Part shown: positions 11,294 to 22,666 of the stretch, piece after piece
Position numbering within the stretch: the first letter of the stretch is position 1
Layout: the number at the start of each line of letters is the position of its first letter
From: Antedon mediterranea
Taxonomy: Eukaryota > Echinodermata > Crinoidea > Comatulida > Antedonidae
Direction: 5' to 3'
Length of the DNA stretch: 64,000 nt
Assembly (NCBI RefSeq): GCF_964355755.1
Contig: NC_092673.1
Location: forward strand, 12,531,001 to 12,595,000
Program-made: the position numbers and the translations under genes
Notes under the pieces: model-generated
What the model was told of the DNA's origin: nothing
What the model saw: only the letters and a program-made list of their open reading frames with translations
Databases searched by the model: none

Positions 11294-12740
11294 ATGTTTA
11301 AATTATCAAGTACTGTTCAAGCAATCGATGTCGAATGTGGTGTGTGGCTGACCGGAAAAGTGAAGGAAATTAGAAAGAACGAGGCACTGATCCAGTGGGC
11401 TGGATATAGAAGCTCGACATGGGTTGCGATTCATTTATTAGAGAACCAATTCGTAAGCGAATCATTTCTTCGAATCACAGTTTTTTTAGAACACTACAGA
11501 CAGGCGATACTTTCAGGAAAACGTTGCCAGGTGGAGGAATATGCACCACAGCGTTGACAGTAGAAACTAATGACTCGTTTGAGTGTAAGGTACGTTTATT
11601 TTTGTTATTTCTTTAAATTACTTCCTACTAGACGTCAATAACGAATTATCCAACTTAAGGTGTTAACAATTGAGTAAAAAGTGTAATAGTTATGCGCGAT
11701 TTATCGAATATTGCCCTTTTGCATTTCTTTTGGTAAAATCTTTAATAACATTCATTAAATACCGGTAACCCCGATGTTGTAAGTTGTAACATCTCATATA
11801 ATATAGAACAGATAATATAGAAGAGATAAAATTGTTCTATTGTTAATAACACGTTTATTTAAGTTTATTTTATTCATGTATTTTTAATGTTGTTTTCTAC
11901 TTAGGTTAAGACGTCAATCGGAGTTATCATAAAGTATGAGTATATCGCTGAAGATGTGAACGACGATGATGATGATGATGATGGTGGTGATGAGCCAATT
12001 GTGGATGATATGCCTACAGACACAGTGGAAAGTGCTCCAAGACCGTAAATGTAGAGAAACCGGTTAGTAACACGCATTAATTAATTAAACTCGTTTCTGT
12101 TGACAGTCCATTACCATGTTTACCTATTTATTTTAAATTTGTACAAATGATGATTTTTACTGTTACTATTTTAACACTGATTCGTTAATTAATTCAGTTC
12201 AAACAATCTATTTATTTTGAGTTTTATCATATACTTTTTAAATTGCATAGCATGATCATGGGTACTAAGGCCCTTTATTATTAATCTTACTTGCTTTTAA
12301 AATTTGACTGAACTGGAATTTCATCATTAAATCTTATTGTATGAAAATATGTTATAATGTTTTTTTTTTTATAGGCTGAACGAGTGATTGATGTAGCTCA
12401 ATCAAACCAAACTCTAAAGAGCGACCAGACTGATGGCTATGACTACGACTGGACTGATTTGAATGGGATCGATGATGAAATTAACCAGATGACAGCGCAG
12501 ATTGAGGAGCTGCTCCTGTCTTTTTACTTCACTGAAGAAGAACGACTTCGTTGTAACATCAGCGGCATGAGAAATGCAGAGATGTTCGACCCAGAGCAGT
12601 TAACCAAAGTGAGGTTGTTAACTTTTTTTTATTCACTCTTTGCACGTGCTCTTGAAGAGAAGGTTTGGCGTACCTGCGTCATTGCAATAGAAGCCGCATG
12701 GCGCAATAAGAAACGAGAACTTAGATTAAGTTTAGAATAA
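11294..12740 (+). pseudogene. Spliced gene, unrecognised; Tudor/chromo-like N-terminus
   Basis: Three exons can be proposed. Exon 1 begins at the ATG at 11294 and ends before GTACGT near 11589. Exon 2 is 11905-12062 with a run of aspartates (GAT repeats). Exon 3 is 12375-12740, with an acceptor after a T-rich tract. The N-terminus (GVWLTGKVKEIRKNEALIQW, then AGY) resembles a Tudor or chromo barrel: a W/G beta pair followed by V-x-W-x-G-Y. Exon 3 is acidic and helical (EINQMTAQIEELLLSFYFTE) with a basic C-terminus (RNKKRELRLSLE). Exon 1 and exon 2 each seem to need a frame change to read through, so I call it a pseudogene, or my exon borders are wrong. AATAAA occurs at 12760. It could be host-derived or a second protein of a DNA transposon. 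Confidence 0.4.
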
Positions 12741-12804
12741 CTAAAAAAACATGTACTGTAAATAAATTTTGTAAATAATGTTGTACTGTTGTAAATATTT
12801 TTTG

Positions 12805-13018
12805 ATGTTTTTGTATTAAAATATATTTAATTAAGTGTTAATGTTTGCTAAACTTGTGTTTGTTAATTTATATATAATAAGCTTTTAATTTTTTACATAT
12901 TAATTGCAATAGAAAATATAAACGGGATAATGTTTTTGTATTAAACTATATTAAATAAAGTGTTATGTTTGCTAAAGTTGTATTTTTTAATTTATATATA
13001 ATAAGCTTTTAAGTTTAT
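12805..13018. repeat. Tandem duplication of about 125 bp in AT-rich DNA
   Basis: The block TTTTTGTATTAAA(A/C)TATAT, then GTTTGCTAAA, then TTATATATAATAAGCTTTTAA occurs at 12805-12893 and again at 12931-13012. It lies just downstream of the unrecognised spliced gene and duplicates its 3' flank. Confidence 0.6.
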
Positions 13019-13208
13019 AGATATTCATTAAAACACAATGGGTCTTTTTTTAAGAGGGGAATGATGATGTTCAGTAAAAGGGCTGGTTTGACAATACTGG
13101 TATACATCAATAGCCAGTCGCTTTTCTTCTCCTCTTGATGATGGCCGGAATTACTTTTTTAAGATGACTGACATATTTTTGGCATAAGTCTGGATTCATT
13201 TGTTCAGT

Positions 13209-14042
13209 TCAGAACGTCTTGATTCCATCAACCAGTTGATCCTTCGTATCTTTTATTTGGTGCCACACCAACTCAATCGGATTTAGATCAGGACTTTCGG
13301 CAGGGGTTTTCCACCAGTATATATCGTTTTGCAGCATAAATCTGTAGCCAGTATCTGAATAGTGCGTTGTGACGAACGGTATGACTGTGTCCTTTAAAAT
13401 TGAATTAACATAAAAGTCTGTTCGCATAATCCCGTCGAAAATAACGATGGGCATTGCACCTTTTCTTGAGATTCCAGACCAGACATGAACTTTAAGTGGG
13501 TGTTTTGGTTTCGGTTTAAATTTTTTGGGTTCTCCGATTTTATGAAATGTTATTCTGGCGTGGTGGTCAAATTCAACAGTACATTTGTCTGTAAAAATTA
13601 CGTTTCTGAATGATTCTCTGTTACCGATACAGGTCACCGCATAATGTAGACGATCAACTTTATTGGGTCCGCGAATTAACTGACTAGTGACAGTATCTTG
13701 TTCCCTCACAGCGCCATTGTAGTTTTCTTTTTGTCATCTTAATCGTTTGGATGGATAAGTGAACCCCAGTCTTATCAATGATAATATCTTGAAGTTGCCT
13801 TGCCGTTGTTTCATCGGTCATCACTTGGTCAATTATATTCAAGTATTCGTTAGTCACTTTCCCCGGATGTCCAGATCTAGGTCGATCACCAATAGTTTTA
13901 AATTCTTCAAACCGAATAACAATTCTTGAGACGGTGGTCTTGTGAATTTGATAACCTTTAGAGTGAAGTATTTCGATACGCTGAATCCGAGATGAAAATA
14001 ACGGACAATCCTTGATCTGATGTGAATTGGTGTTTTAGACAT
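13209..14042 (-). pseudogene. Tc1/mariner-type transposase, broken
   Basis: On the minus strand the N-terminus at 14042 (MSKTPIHIRSRIVRYF) is a helix-turn-helix start of the Tc1/mariner kind; several frameshifts follow to about 13710. The catalytic part, 13709-13209, has FTDKCTVEFD (first Asp), VHVWSGISRKG, FMLQND (second Asp) and SPDLNPIELVW (Glu). Only 16 residues separate the second Asp from the Glu, where the family has about 34, so about 18 codons are deleted. The dipeptide ND stands at the junction. The transposase is inactive. I could not identify convincing terminal inverted repeats; AATGGGT near 13037 and ATTGGGT near 14180 (reverse strand) are only weak candidates. Confidence 0.82.
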
Positions 14043-14511
14043 GTTGAAGAAAGCTCATTAAACAAAAAATAAAATGATTTATAACTTCAGTACACATAAT
14101 AACACGAGTGGTTTGTAAAACAATGACATGAATTAACATATCAATACAGTCAACAGCAAAAAATTCGACCCCACCCAATGTTCGTTGGCAATTCAATAAC
14201 AAAATACAGAACAGTTAATTTAATTTAAACTTCTATAATTATATCAAGAAAAAATGGTATAAAACTGATATATGTAGGTTTAATAACAGTTCTCATATTA
14301 TAGCCTACTTATTCAGTAGTAGCGTATATACTTATTCTAAGCTTAATTGTTTACATTTATATTATTTGTTTAATTTTAAAAATTATGATATTTTTATTAT
14401 AAAATTTAATGTACTAAAAATAGTACGCAGTTTGTATTTTGTAATAACCGTATCTGGTTGTTGACCATGTGACATGAAACATTGTACTGTTTTCACTCTG
14501 TCTCTCTCTCC

Positions 14512-14589
14512 CCGCCGCCGCCGCCGCCGAGGAGGAGGAGGAGGAGGAGGAGGAGGAGGAGGAGGAGGAGGAGGAGGAGGAGGAGGAGA
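14512..14589. repeat. (CCG)n then (AGG)n microsatellite
   Basis: Six CCG units run directly into about 20 AGG units, preceded by a TC-rich stretch. It produces long artificial frames of Pro, Ser, Arg or Ala on both strands, which I do not call genes. Confidence 0.95.
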
Positions 14590-16012
14590 GCTCTCTGTGC
14601 ACATGTTTTTTCATTCAAATTATTTTGGTTTGGGCCCGCTCGGTGGTCGGTAATTGTTAAAACTGATCTGCCGTGAGAATGATGGCTGCATTATTGTCAA
14701 TATAATTTTTAGTCTATAGTTTGTTTATTTTGCACCTAGGCCTATTTAATTTTCGTTTGTTGTAAATTAATTATGTACCTAGGCCTAGGCTAGAACTTGT
14801 GGCATTTTGCCGTTGTATATGCGTGCGGCCGCGAGGGGTATATAATATAGGCGAAAGGTGGTAGGAGTTTCTGTATTCTAATCTTTTAGATTTTAAGCAG
14901 TAGTAATGTAGTTGCAAAATTGTTGCTCATGTTTCGATCAACTAATAGATACTAGGTACACACTATAATTATCATAACAATACATCATAGACTACGTTCA
15001 GAACAATACCCCACGTTGATGTAACAATGGTGTTTATTAACCCTACAAACCACCCTACGATCGACGCGTAGATAATTATTATACAGGGCTGAGCTAACCC
15101 GCTTGCCCGACGCCCGGGACAAGTGCTTTTTACGTTCGGACAACAATATTAATAGGGCTCGCTTGTCCGTGGACAAGTTTTTCATAATATATAAAAACCC
15201 TTTTTTACAGTACGCCCAGGCCTAGAAAGTTCGACTTTTTCAATAGCTATTCATTCAACCACAATAAACGTAAACATGATATCTAACGATACCGCTGACA
15301 TCATGATCCAGGTCTAACGCACGCACACACTATGCTCTAGCCAAAGGTCGTTGACTACTGATAAGCGGAGTCAAAACAATAAATGAAACGAAGCGAACAT
15401 TGAGAGCACATGGTTTACAGATGGCTATACTATAGATAGGCGCATGCGCGATCGCTGCTGCTGGCAACTTTTGACAGCCAACTCAAAATCGATGTTTGTA
15501 TTCATGCGCATTTTCGTTGAATTAAAAAGTCAGAATAAAAGTTAATTGAATATACTGCTTTACGGGTTTTTGTTTAATATATATTAATGAATATTTAATT
15601 AAGGACGGTAATTGTATACTGTAGATCCATTTTTGTTTGTACAAATGCGATGTTTTTTTAAATTTGATACAACAACAGAAACTCAGCGAAAAAACGCACA
15701 TGGTCCTTCTCCTCCAAGCCCTTCCTAATTGCTAAGACTCGACCATTCTTTAAGGGGTGAACATTTACAGCAATGATTACAGTTGCTTACAGTTCTTTGA
15801 TATTGACAAAATGACAAAACAATTTCATTAATGTTTATTTATTTTTTAAGGGAAATTATTTTTTATTACTAAATTCACAAAATAAAATAATATAAATATA
15901 ATGCAAAACTGGCTTGGGGCCTATAAATGTAATCAATTATACTGTCCTCCCCCATCATGCACCGGGTCTCATTTCAAAAAAGTTTTTAATGAAAAGTGTG
16001 GAATAAATTGTA
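14590..16012. other. Intergenic, no gene seen
   Basis: AT-rich DNA with TAGGCCTA-type palindromes near 14740-14790. A segment at 14980-15185 (AACAATACATCATAG, CAGGGCTGAG, GGGACAAGTG) shares short blocks with 22900-23080, which suggests a decayed dispersed repeat. I see no supported coding region. Confidence 0.5.
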
Positions 16013-16764
16013 ATGAGTTTATTTCGATTTGGATTTACCGGGGGTCGGCCTAGGTCTAATGCTGATGAAGAAAGGGCAGTAGTAGGGGATAATGAAGCAG
16101 AGGGCATACGTCAAAGACACGGGGAAAAAGATCGTCGTTACGATAGAGAAAAGCGACAGCAAAACTTCCAGAGGCATTGGCTGACAATGTTCCCGTGGCT
16201 GAGTTACGATGAAGAGAAAATGTTTTGTCTCGTCTGTCTAGCGCATCCAGTTACAGCGAGTACAGCTGGATTTGAAAAAAGAAATGCGTTTCTCGATGGA
16301 TGTACCTCTTTGCAGATTGACACATTACGGGCTCATGTCCACTGCAAGAGCCACATTGAGTGCCAAGCACTTGTTGATAGGTAAGCTATTTATAAGTATT
16401 GTTATGTAAAAAGTTTTCTTCTTTGTAACTAACTAAGGGTGTGATGTACAAGTCACGTCTCTGCTTTGATCGTAGGAATTTTATCCCCGTAAAAGTAAAT
16501 TTAGTTTTCTTGACGACCGCTTGACATACAAAAAAAAAACACCGCCGCACAGTTTGTTTTACAGAGGATTCCCCAACCTAGGCCTAGATTCCAATAATAT
16601 ACAAGGACGTTTTTACATACTTCAGATATAACCTACAGTTTTGGCCTTTATGCCAATATAATAGTACAGTAGGAAATTTACTAACAGTGTTCTTGCACAC
16701 ATTTCATTTTTAACGTTCTCAATGAATGTGTCTACATTTTTATTCAGTATTTTAACATTAACAA

Positions 16765-18796
16765 TAGGTATCCCAATGTAAAAATTCAAATTAATGATGG
16801 TACTTTTTCTTTCAGTTAATCAGAAGGAACTTACTGAACATAAACTTTTGCAATTTAAATGATTGAAATCGGATTATCCATTCAAAAGTTATGGTCCGTT
16901 AAAGTGCCCAAAAAACAGTGATTTTTGCTTGAAAAATGGCACTTTTTCTAATTATATTTGAACCCATTTTTGAAGGGTTATAACTTTTATACTAATAATT
17001 TTAAAGTTCTTATTTTTTCCAAACCCATAGATACAACAGAGTTGTACAAGAATATTTTTTTTTTGGGTGTCCTCGACATTTTTTTTTTTAGATATCGCCC
17101 TCCAAAATTCGTCCGAGGGCTTTTTACGCGTGATTTTCCCAATGTCTCAAAAATGCCCAAAAAGTTCCTGTCTTTAAATGATTCATAACTTTTGAACCAA
17201 TGTGTGAATTAACTTCTTTTTTTTTGCATTGCATAAAATGTAATATGTATTTTAGTAAGGTTATTTATATTGACAGGTAGGTAATTCTGAAATACAACAT
17301 AAAATATTGTTAAAAAATGTTAAAATGTGAAAAAAAAAAATATTGCGTTAAAAAACTGTGTGGGTAATGTATTGTTTCTTTTCATTAAATATTATTTTTC
17401 GTAAGTATACATTTTTTTAATAATTCTAGTATTTAAAGTTATATTTATAATCATATATTATTTTAATTGATTTTCGAACCGCCAAAAATAAGAATTAAGC
17501 CCGTGCTTATTATGTGTTCGATTCCATTTGGAGCGCCGGGCCGAACGTAGACTCGGCCGCGCCTACTACAAGTTAAGTTATATAGGCCCCTAGCTAAGGT
17601 CTAAATAAAAGCCTGACGAAAATTCTGCCTAAGAAATATCGGGAAGAAATTTTTTATTTAACAAAGTAATTACCTCAATGGTATAATTGTAACATGTTGA
17701 ATTTTATTTCCCTTTCGATAATTCTAACCGAAAGTTGCCCTTTGAATTGAAATATACGGAATAAAATTTAGGCCTAGAAAACAGCGTAGACATACAACGG
17801 CAACACAGGCCAAAGCGCGTTTCGGCCGCCTACATAGAATGGCTTACGGCCGCTGCATAGCAAAATCAAAGCTTCTTAAATTTCTTCGGTACATTTCTTC
17901 CTAACGTACTTGCTTTATATAGTAGATTTATAAATAAAGTCCACTTATTAAATAATTTAATAAATCGGTAAAATTGACGTTTCGAAGCAAATATTCCATG
18001 AGAGGCGACATTTTTCGACATGCCTCGTGTGCGGCGAAGACTAGTTCAGAAAATGGAACAGTCCACTGCAGGGGTTATCCAATCATTAATTAACGCGCTA
18101 ATACATGCATACCATGCACATTGTCTGGGCGACGGTAATTTAGTAATAAGCGGAGAACTGAATCCCCCCCGTAAGGAAAATGGTAAACACTGATATTTAT
18201 GGTAGGGATTATTTTTTTCAGTGGTTGGTCTTGTTGGCCTCTTCGCACGAGGTCCACGCAAAGTCAAATAAAACGATGTGGTTTATCAAACAGAAATATA
18301 AATTAGCTTCAATTCAATACTAAATTAGCCAGATTTTGATAATGAGAAAGACTAAAAAATTCAATTTTTATCGTTAAAATTGACATTTGAGGCGGATGTA
18401 CATAATAATAATAACCGATTTACATATCAAAATAAAGAGTATTTAAAGCCTGATAACATGCAACAAAAATTACTCCACCACCTATTATGGACCTCGTGCG
18501 ATCGTGTTTTGAAAATGGGTAGGTGTTTTCCAAAGTTATTTTTAGCGCGCGGATTTCGGCTCGCCGGCTTTTGTACCTCATTTTTAACTCGCGTTTTCTA
18601 TTAAAATATTTAATAAACATAGATTAAAAATATATGAAAATAATCCCTTAAACAAGATCTTTCCAGACATATAATTTTTATTCACATGTGTATATAAGAA
18701 ATAGTATATTTTTAACTTCAAAGACACGTCACTTTTTGAAATTTCACGAACGTGTTAAAATCGCGGTAACGAAAATCCGCTTCATTGGGATACCTA
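16765..18796 (+). mobile_element. 2.0-kb TIR element, copy A, 7-bp target duplication
   Basis: It begins TAGGTATCCCAATG and ends with the inverse of the same 14 bases. The 7 bases outside each end are identical (TTAACAA, 16758-16764 and 18797-18803). The interior (2,004 bp) is AT-rich with no long ORF, so it is non-autonomous. A second copy, in inverse orientation, lies at 58180-60087 with its own 7-bp duplication. Copy A sits in the first intron of the hAT-like gene. Confidence 0.9.
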
Positions 18797-20329
18797 TTAA
18801 CAATTAATTATTAATTAATGTTTTTAAATACATTTTTAGACTATTGCACTGTATTTTTGTTTTTACTTATTTTTGTATATATAGAGAAACACATGGACAT
18901 CAGCGTGCAGAGAAAGTTGCCGATGATGCCCCAATTATGAAGGCCATGCGAGCATTAAACGAAGAATCAAAAAATCGTATGAAGACACTGTTCAATATTG
19001 TCTACATGTTGGCAGCGAATGCTAAGCCACTTAGTGACATGGAGTTACAATGTGAATTAATGAAAAAGGTTGGGGTTGATATTGGCACAAATTATGGGAA
19101 TAGATTAAAAGCAAGGGAGTTTGTTCATGCAATTGCCGAGGCCATGCGCTGTGATTTAAAGATGATGATCCAACAAGTCAACTTTATAACAATTATGGCC
19201 GATGGTAGCACTGACAGAACTGTGGTTGAACAGGAAACTGTTATGATTTGACTAGTATCAAAGGGCCATCCGGTTACAATTTTAGCAGACCTTGTTCCAC
19301 TAAAACATGCTCACGCCGAAAGAGTGTTGGCAGGTATAGTTGCGGGTCTTGGACGACTTAGTCTGGACATGGAAACGCTATCCGATTCAACCAAACCTGG
19401 ACCTACAGCAGTGGCAGCCAATTTTGACGGTGCAGCTGTAATGATGGGCCGACAGTCTGGTGTAGCTACAAGAATTCAGCAGTCAATGCCTGCTGTGATA
19501 CCAGTTCACTGTGTGGCACACAAACTTGAACTGGCAGTGCTGGACACAGTGAAACACAACCCAGCAATCGGAGAATTTGAGCGAGTAATTAAGTGGTTGT
19601 ATAAATTTTACAACAAATTTAATGCGAAGAACCGGAGGGATGTTAAGGCAGTAGCAGAAATCTTAAACACTAAATTTGTTCATCTGCCACAAATTAAAGA
19701 TGTATGTACTAGTTGTTATGATTTGATACAATATTCTTTTAATTCTAATTCAAAATAAATGAATCTAAAAACTGTATTAATTTGTTAAAACAATACTTGT
19801 CCTGATTTCATTTAAATATCAAAGGCAATTGTATCTTTCAGGTGCGTTGGTTGTCTAGCCAACAAAGGGCAAATGTTGCCACAGGTAATAGTGAGAAGAA
19901 GTTGCCACTGGTAATAGTGAGAAGTGTCAAATTTCTTAAGATGCTCCATTTAATGATTGATATACTGGATCCACTTTCACAACTTTCTAAGGTAATCATA
20001 CTTATAAATGGGAGCAACTTTATTCTACAACAGTATTCAAAATTGCATTTATTTTTACTAAAAATAGTTTAGTTAATGATTAATTAATTTTAATTTGTTT
20101 TGTTGCAGTTTTTTCTGATGACCAGCTTGTTTTCCAAGTAACTCCAGCAATTGAGGCCTGTGCGATGAGACTTATTCAATTAAAAGAGACCAATGGAAAA
20201 AATGTGGAAGAGTGGATCACAAATTATAATGTAGAAGAGAAGTCATTCCTGGCACATGGAACTTTTGCTGTGATGCTCCATGGACAGTGTCGCCCAACTG
20301 ATTATAAAGATTACACAAACCAACAGTGG

Positions 20330-20755
20330 TGTTGGTAGTCTATGAGTGCCGCTTACCTGGATAAACCAACATAAGCCTCTCTCTCCGACGAGAGGTAAAC
20401 ATTATGAAAAGAAGAACATTAATAACATTAATTTTCCCGCACCCCAGTGGGATAATGGATCAGTCCGCCACCAGTACGCCCTCAAGTGAGACACGCCCAC
20501 TTATTATTGTCATCATTTCTTTTCGTAACTCGTTGTGTACGAACGTCTTTTGAATACATTTCTGGAATTCCTGAGGAATTAACGATAAGGACTTACAGTA
20601 GACAGTAGAAGAGAAGAATAGAAAGAAAACGAAGCCAAGTGTAGTATCACATTACGTGTAGTACTTAGCAGATAGATCGTTATCTTGTAATTGATACGTT
20701 TGAAATCGTTCCCCTTGGCTAGTTGCCAAGAGTTAAAACTAATAGCGTTGCAAGC
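20330..20755 (+). mobile_element. Unclassified insertion in the hAT-like gene
   Basis: Protein similarity in the hAT-like gene stops at YKDYTNQQ (about 20330) and resumes near KLIDDILEYLDARF (about 20875). Between lie sequences foreign to the frame: a hairpin CCAACA-GTGG-TGTTGG at the left edge, a CCTCTC(T)CCGACGAGAGG hairpin near 20372, and a TTGGCTAGTTGCCAA hairpin near 20716. The TG start could suggest a solo LTR, but I see no matching target duplication. Both borders are approximate. Confidence 0.35.
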
Positions 20756-21394
20756 CATTATCCAGGGTGTACCACCTGGATAGAAATACTGGAAGGGCTT
20801 TGTGGTTTCGTTAGGCTAGTGGGTAGGAGTAGGTCTGCTAGTTCACCATGCCTAAGCAGGAGTGTGTTAACAGCAGCGACAACAAAGCTTATTGATGATA
20901 TTTTAGAGTATCTAGATGCAAGGTTTGTGAAAGCATGAGCAAACATGGGACTATTTAGGTTGAAATTTAAAATCTATAAAATTACATTTTTATTTTAAAA
21001 TAATACAATTAATAAATGATTTTTCTCTTCTTTTAGATTTGGTAACTTTTGCAGGCAGCCATTGAAATCTTTTAATTTGTTTAACTTTAGAAGGTGGCCA
21101 GACACACGTGCTGAGTTGGCTGCTTTTGGGGTTGAAGAACTAAAAACCATATTACATCATTACCAACATATCATCTCGGAGGAAGAGCAACAGTCAGCTG
21201 TTGATCAGTTTTTTCTTTTCAAGGCACACATTAATGCAACATATACTGTAAGCAGAAAGTTCAACTTGATGTCTACACCCAATTGCTACTGGATGCCCCA
21301 CCTGCCTTTTCATGTATTCTCAAAGTTGTGGAGCTCATGCTCAGTATAAGTTTCAACTGCATCGTGTGAGCGAACCTTCTCTACAATGAATCTA

Positions 21395-22513
21395 CAGTGG
21401 CGGATCTAGGATCTGACGAGGGGGGGTGGCCACGAAAGTGGCAAACGAGGTGCGTAGCACCGAGCGGGGGAGGGTTTGGGAGGGGGTGTCCCCCTCCCGA
21501 GGCTCCGAAAATTTTTGAAAAAATAGATGCTTACACACTGTTTAATAGGCTAGAGAAACTGTTTCCATCACACTTAATAACAAATATTACATAATGTAAA
21601 GTTAAATACATCCTTCCTAAATACTGTACGGATCTTTTTCGACGAACTAATAATAAACTTTGATCGAAAAACCTTCAAACAAAATGAACATTTTGGTAAT
21701 GCGGTACTCCGAAAATGCCTCGATAGAGTGCATGTGTTATGTACCGTGTTTTGGTGGTCTGTTAACCTCAGAGATATATACCCTACAGCCGGGTGAATAA
21801 CTCAATGTAATTTGGTATACAATGATCGCAGTAATCGCCGTGTCTATAACACAAATAAAAAAAACGCCAAATACGCCACATACTTTTTTCGGCCGTCCCG
21901 TGTACATACAAGACATTTCATGTTTATTTTATGCCTATAAAATAATAAAAGAACACCATGTTTCTCGTTTATTTTTATCGTTTATACTGCATACCATAAT
22001 ATTATACAAAAAACTTTCATGCGCGAGAAAAAAGTTCCCGATATTACACTCCACTCAGGGGTGTAAATATACCACGCTAACGCTTTGTGCACACACGGAC
22101 CAGGGCGGCGGAAATTAACTGCAATGGAAAATGGTGTATTTTGGAGAGTGATGACGTCAGCATTCACACGAGGAGAGCGAGCTTGACAACGTGACGCTGG
22201 TAGTTTTAGGAGTGCGTGTGTTTTGAAAATGGGTATTTTCCGAAGATTGTAAATCGTGTTTTCTTTTTAAACTCTTGAATTCATAATAGTAATTAAACTC
22301 TTAGCTCTTTCACTGTGTAGGCCTATTTACACACAACTATTAATGCTAACCCTAGCTCTAGTAGGGCCTAGCTAGGCCTACTCTTCTTAATTAAAAGATT
22401 AATCCACGTCTAGCGACGGTCAATCGCGATTAGGTTGCATCTTTTTTTTTTTTTTTTTGAGAATTAAGGGGGGTGGCTAGCCACCCTATTCACCCCCCCT
22501 AGATCCGCCACTG
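21395..22513. mobile_element. 1.1-kb non-autonomous TIR element, 5-bp target duplication
   Basis: It starts CAGTGGCGGATCTAGG and ends with the exact inverse complement. ATCTA stands directly outside both ends (21390-21394 and 22514-22518). The hAT-like reading frame runs into it at ATGAATCTA and resumes with CTAAAAACAGC, so the empty site can be read directly. The interior has G-rich ends (GAGGGGGGGTGGCC) and an 18-base T run, and no transposase. The CAG start fits hAT; a 5-bp duplication is not the usual 8 but is known for the hAT5 group, as I recall. Confidence 0.88.
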
Positions 22514-22666
22514 ATCTACTAAAAACAGCACAAAGATTGATTGAAGCAAGACATTATGCAAGATTTGATCCTTGTTCAAATCGATGGACGGAGCATCACC
22601 GATTTTGACACAGAGACTGCCATTAACCAATGGTTGACATCAGGAGGCACCCGATGGCACCTGCAA

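Larger units (their letters stand above)
16013..22666 (+). pseudogene. Spliced hAT-transposase-like gene, interrupted
   Basis: Exons: 16013-16382 (zinc-finger region, MFCLVCLAHPVT ... HVHCKSHIECQ); 18885-19701 (ITIMADGSTDRT first Asp, ANFDGAAVMMGRQSGV second Asp, PVHCVAHKLELAV); 19842-19991 (VRWLSSQQRANVA); 20109-20330; about 20860-20921 (KLIDDILEYLDARF); 21037-21394 plus 22519-22666 (ERTFSTMN, the hAT C-terminal dimer motif). Splice phases agree at exon 1/2 (phase 2), 2/3 (phase 0) and the DAR-FGNF junction (phase 2), strong evidence for a real spliced gene. Breaks: an in-frame TGA at 19249, an indel at the start of the 20109 exon, a ~420-bp insertion after 20330, a transposon at 21395-22513, and a frame change near the end. 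It shares the start MSL-x-RFGFT with the intact hAT protein at 47449-49530. Confidence 0.78.

Noticed and set aside
14383-14676. Long frames of Pro, Ser, Ala or Arg on both strands
   Set aside because: They are translations of the CCG/AGG microsatellite and have no other protein features.
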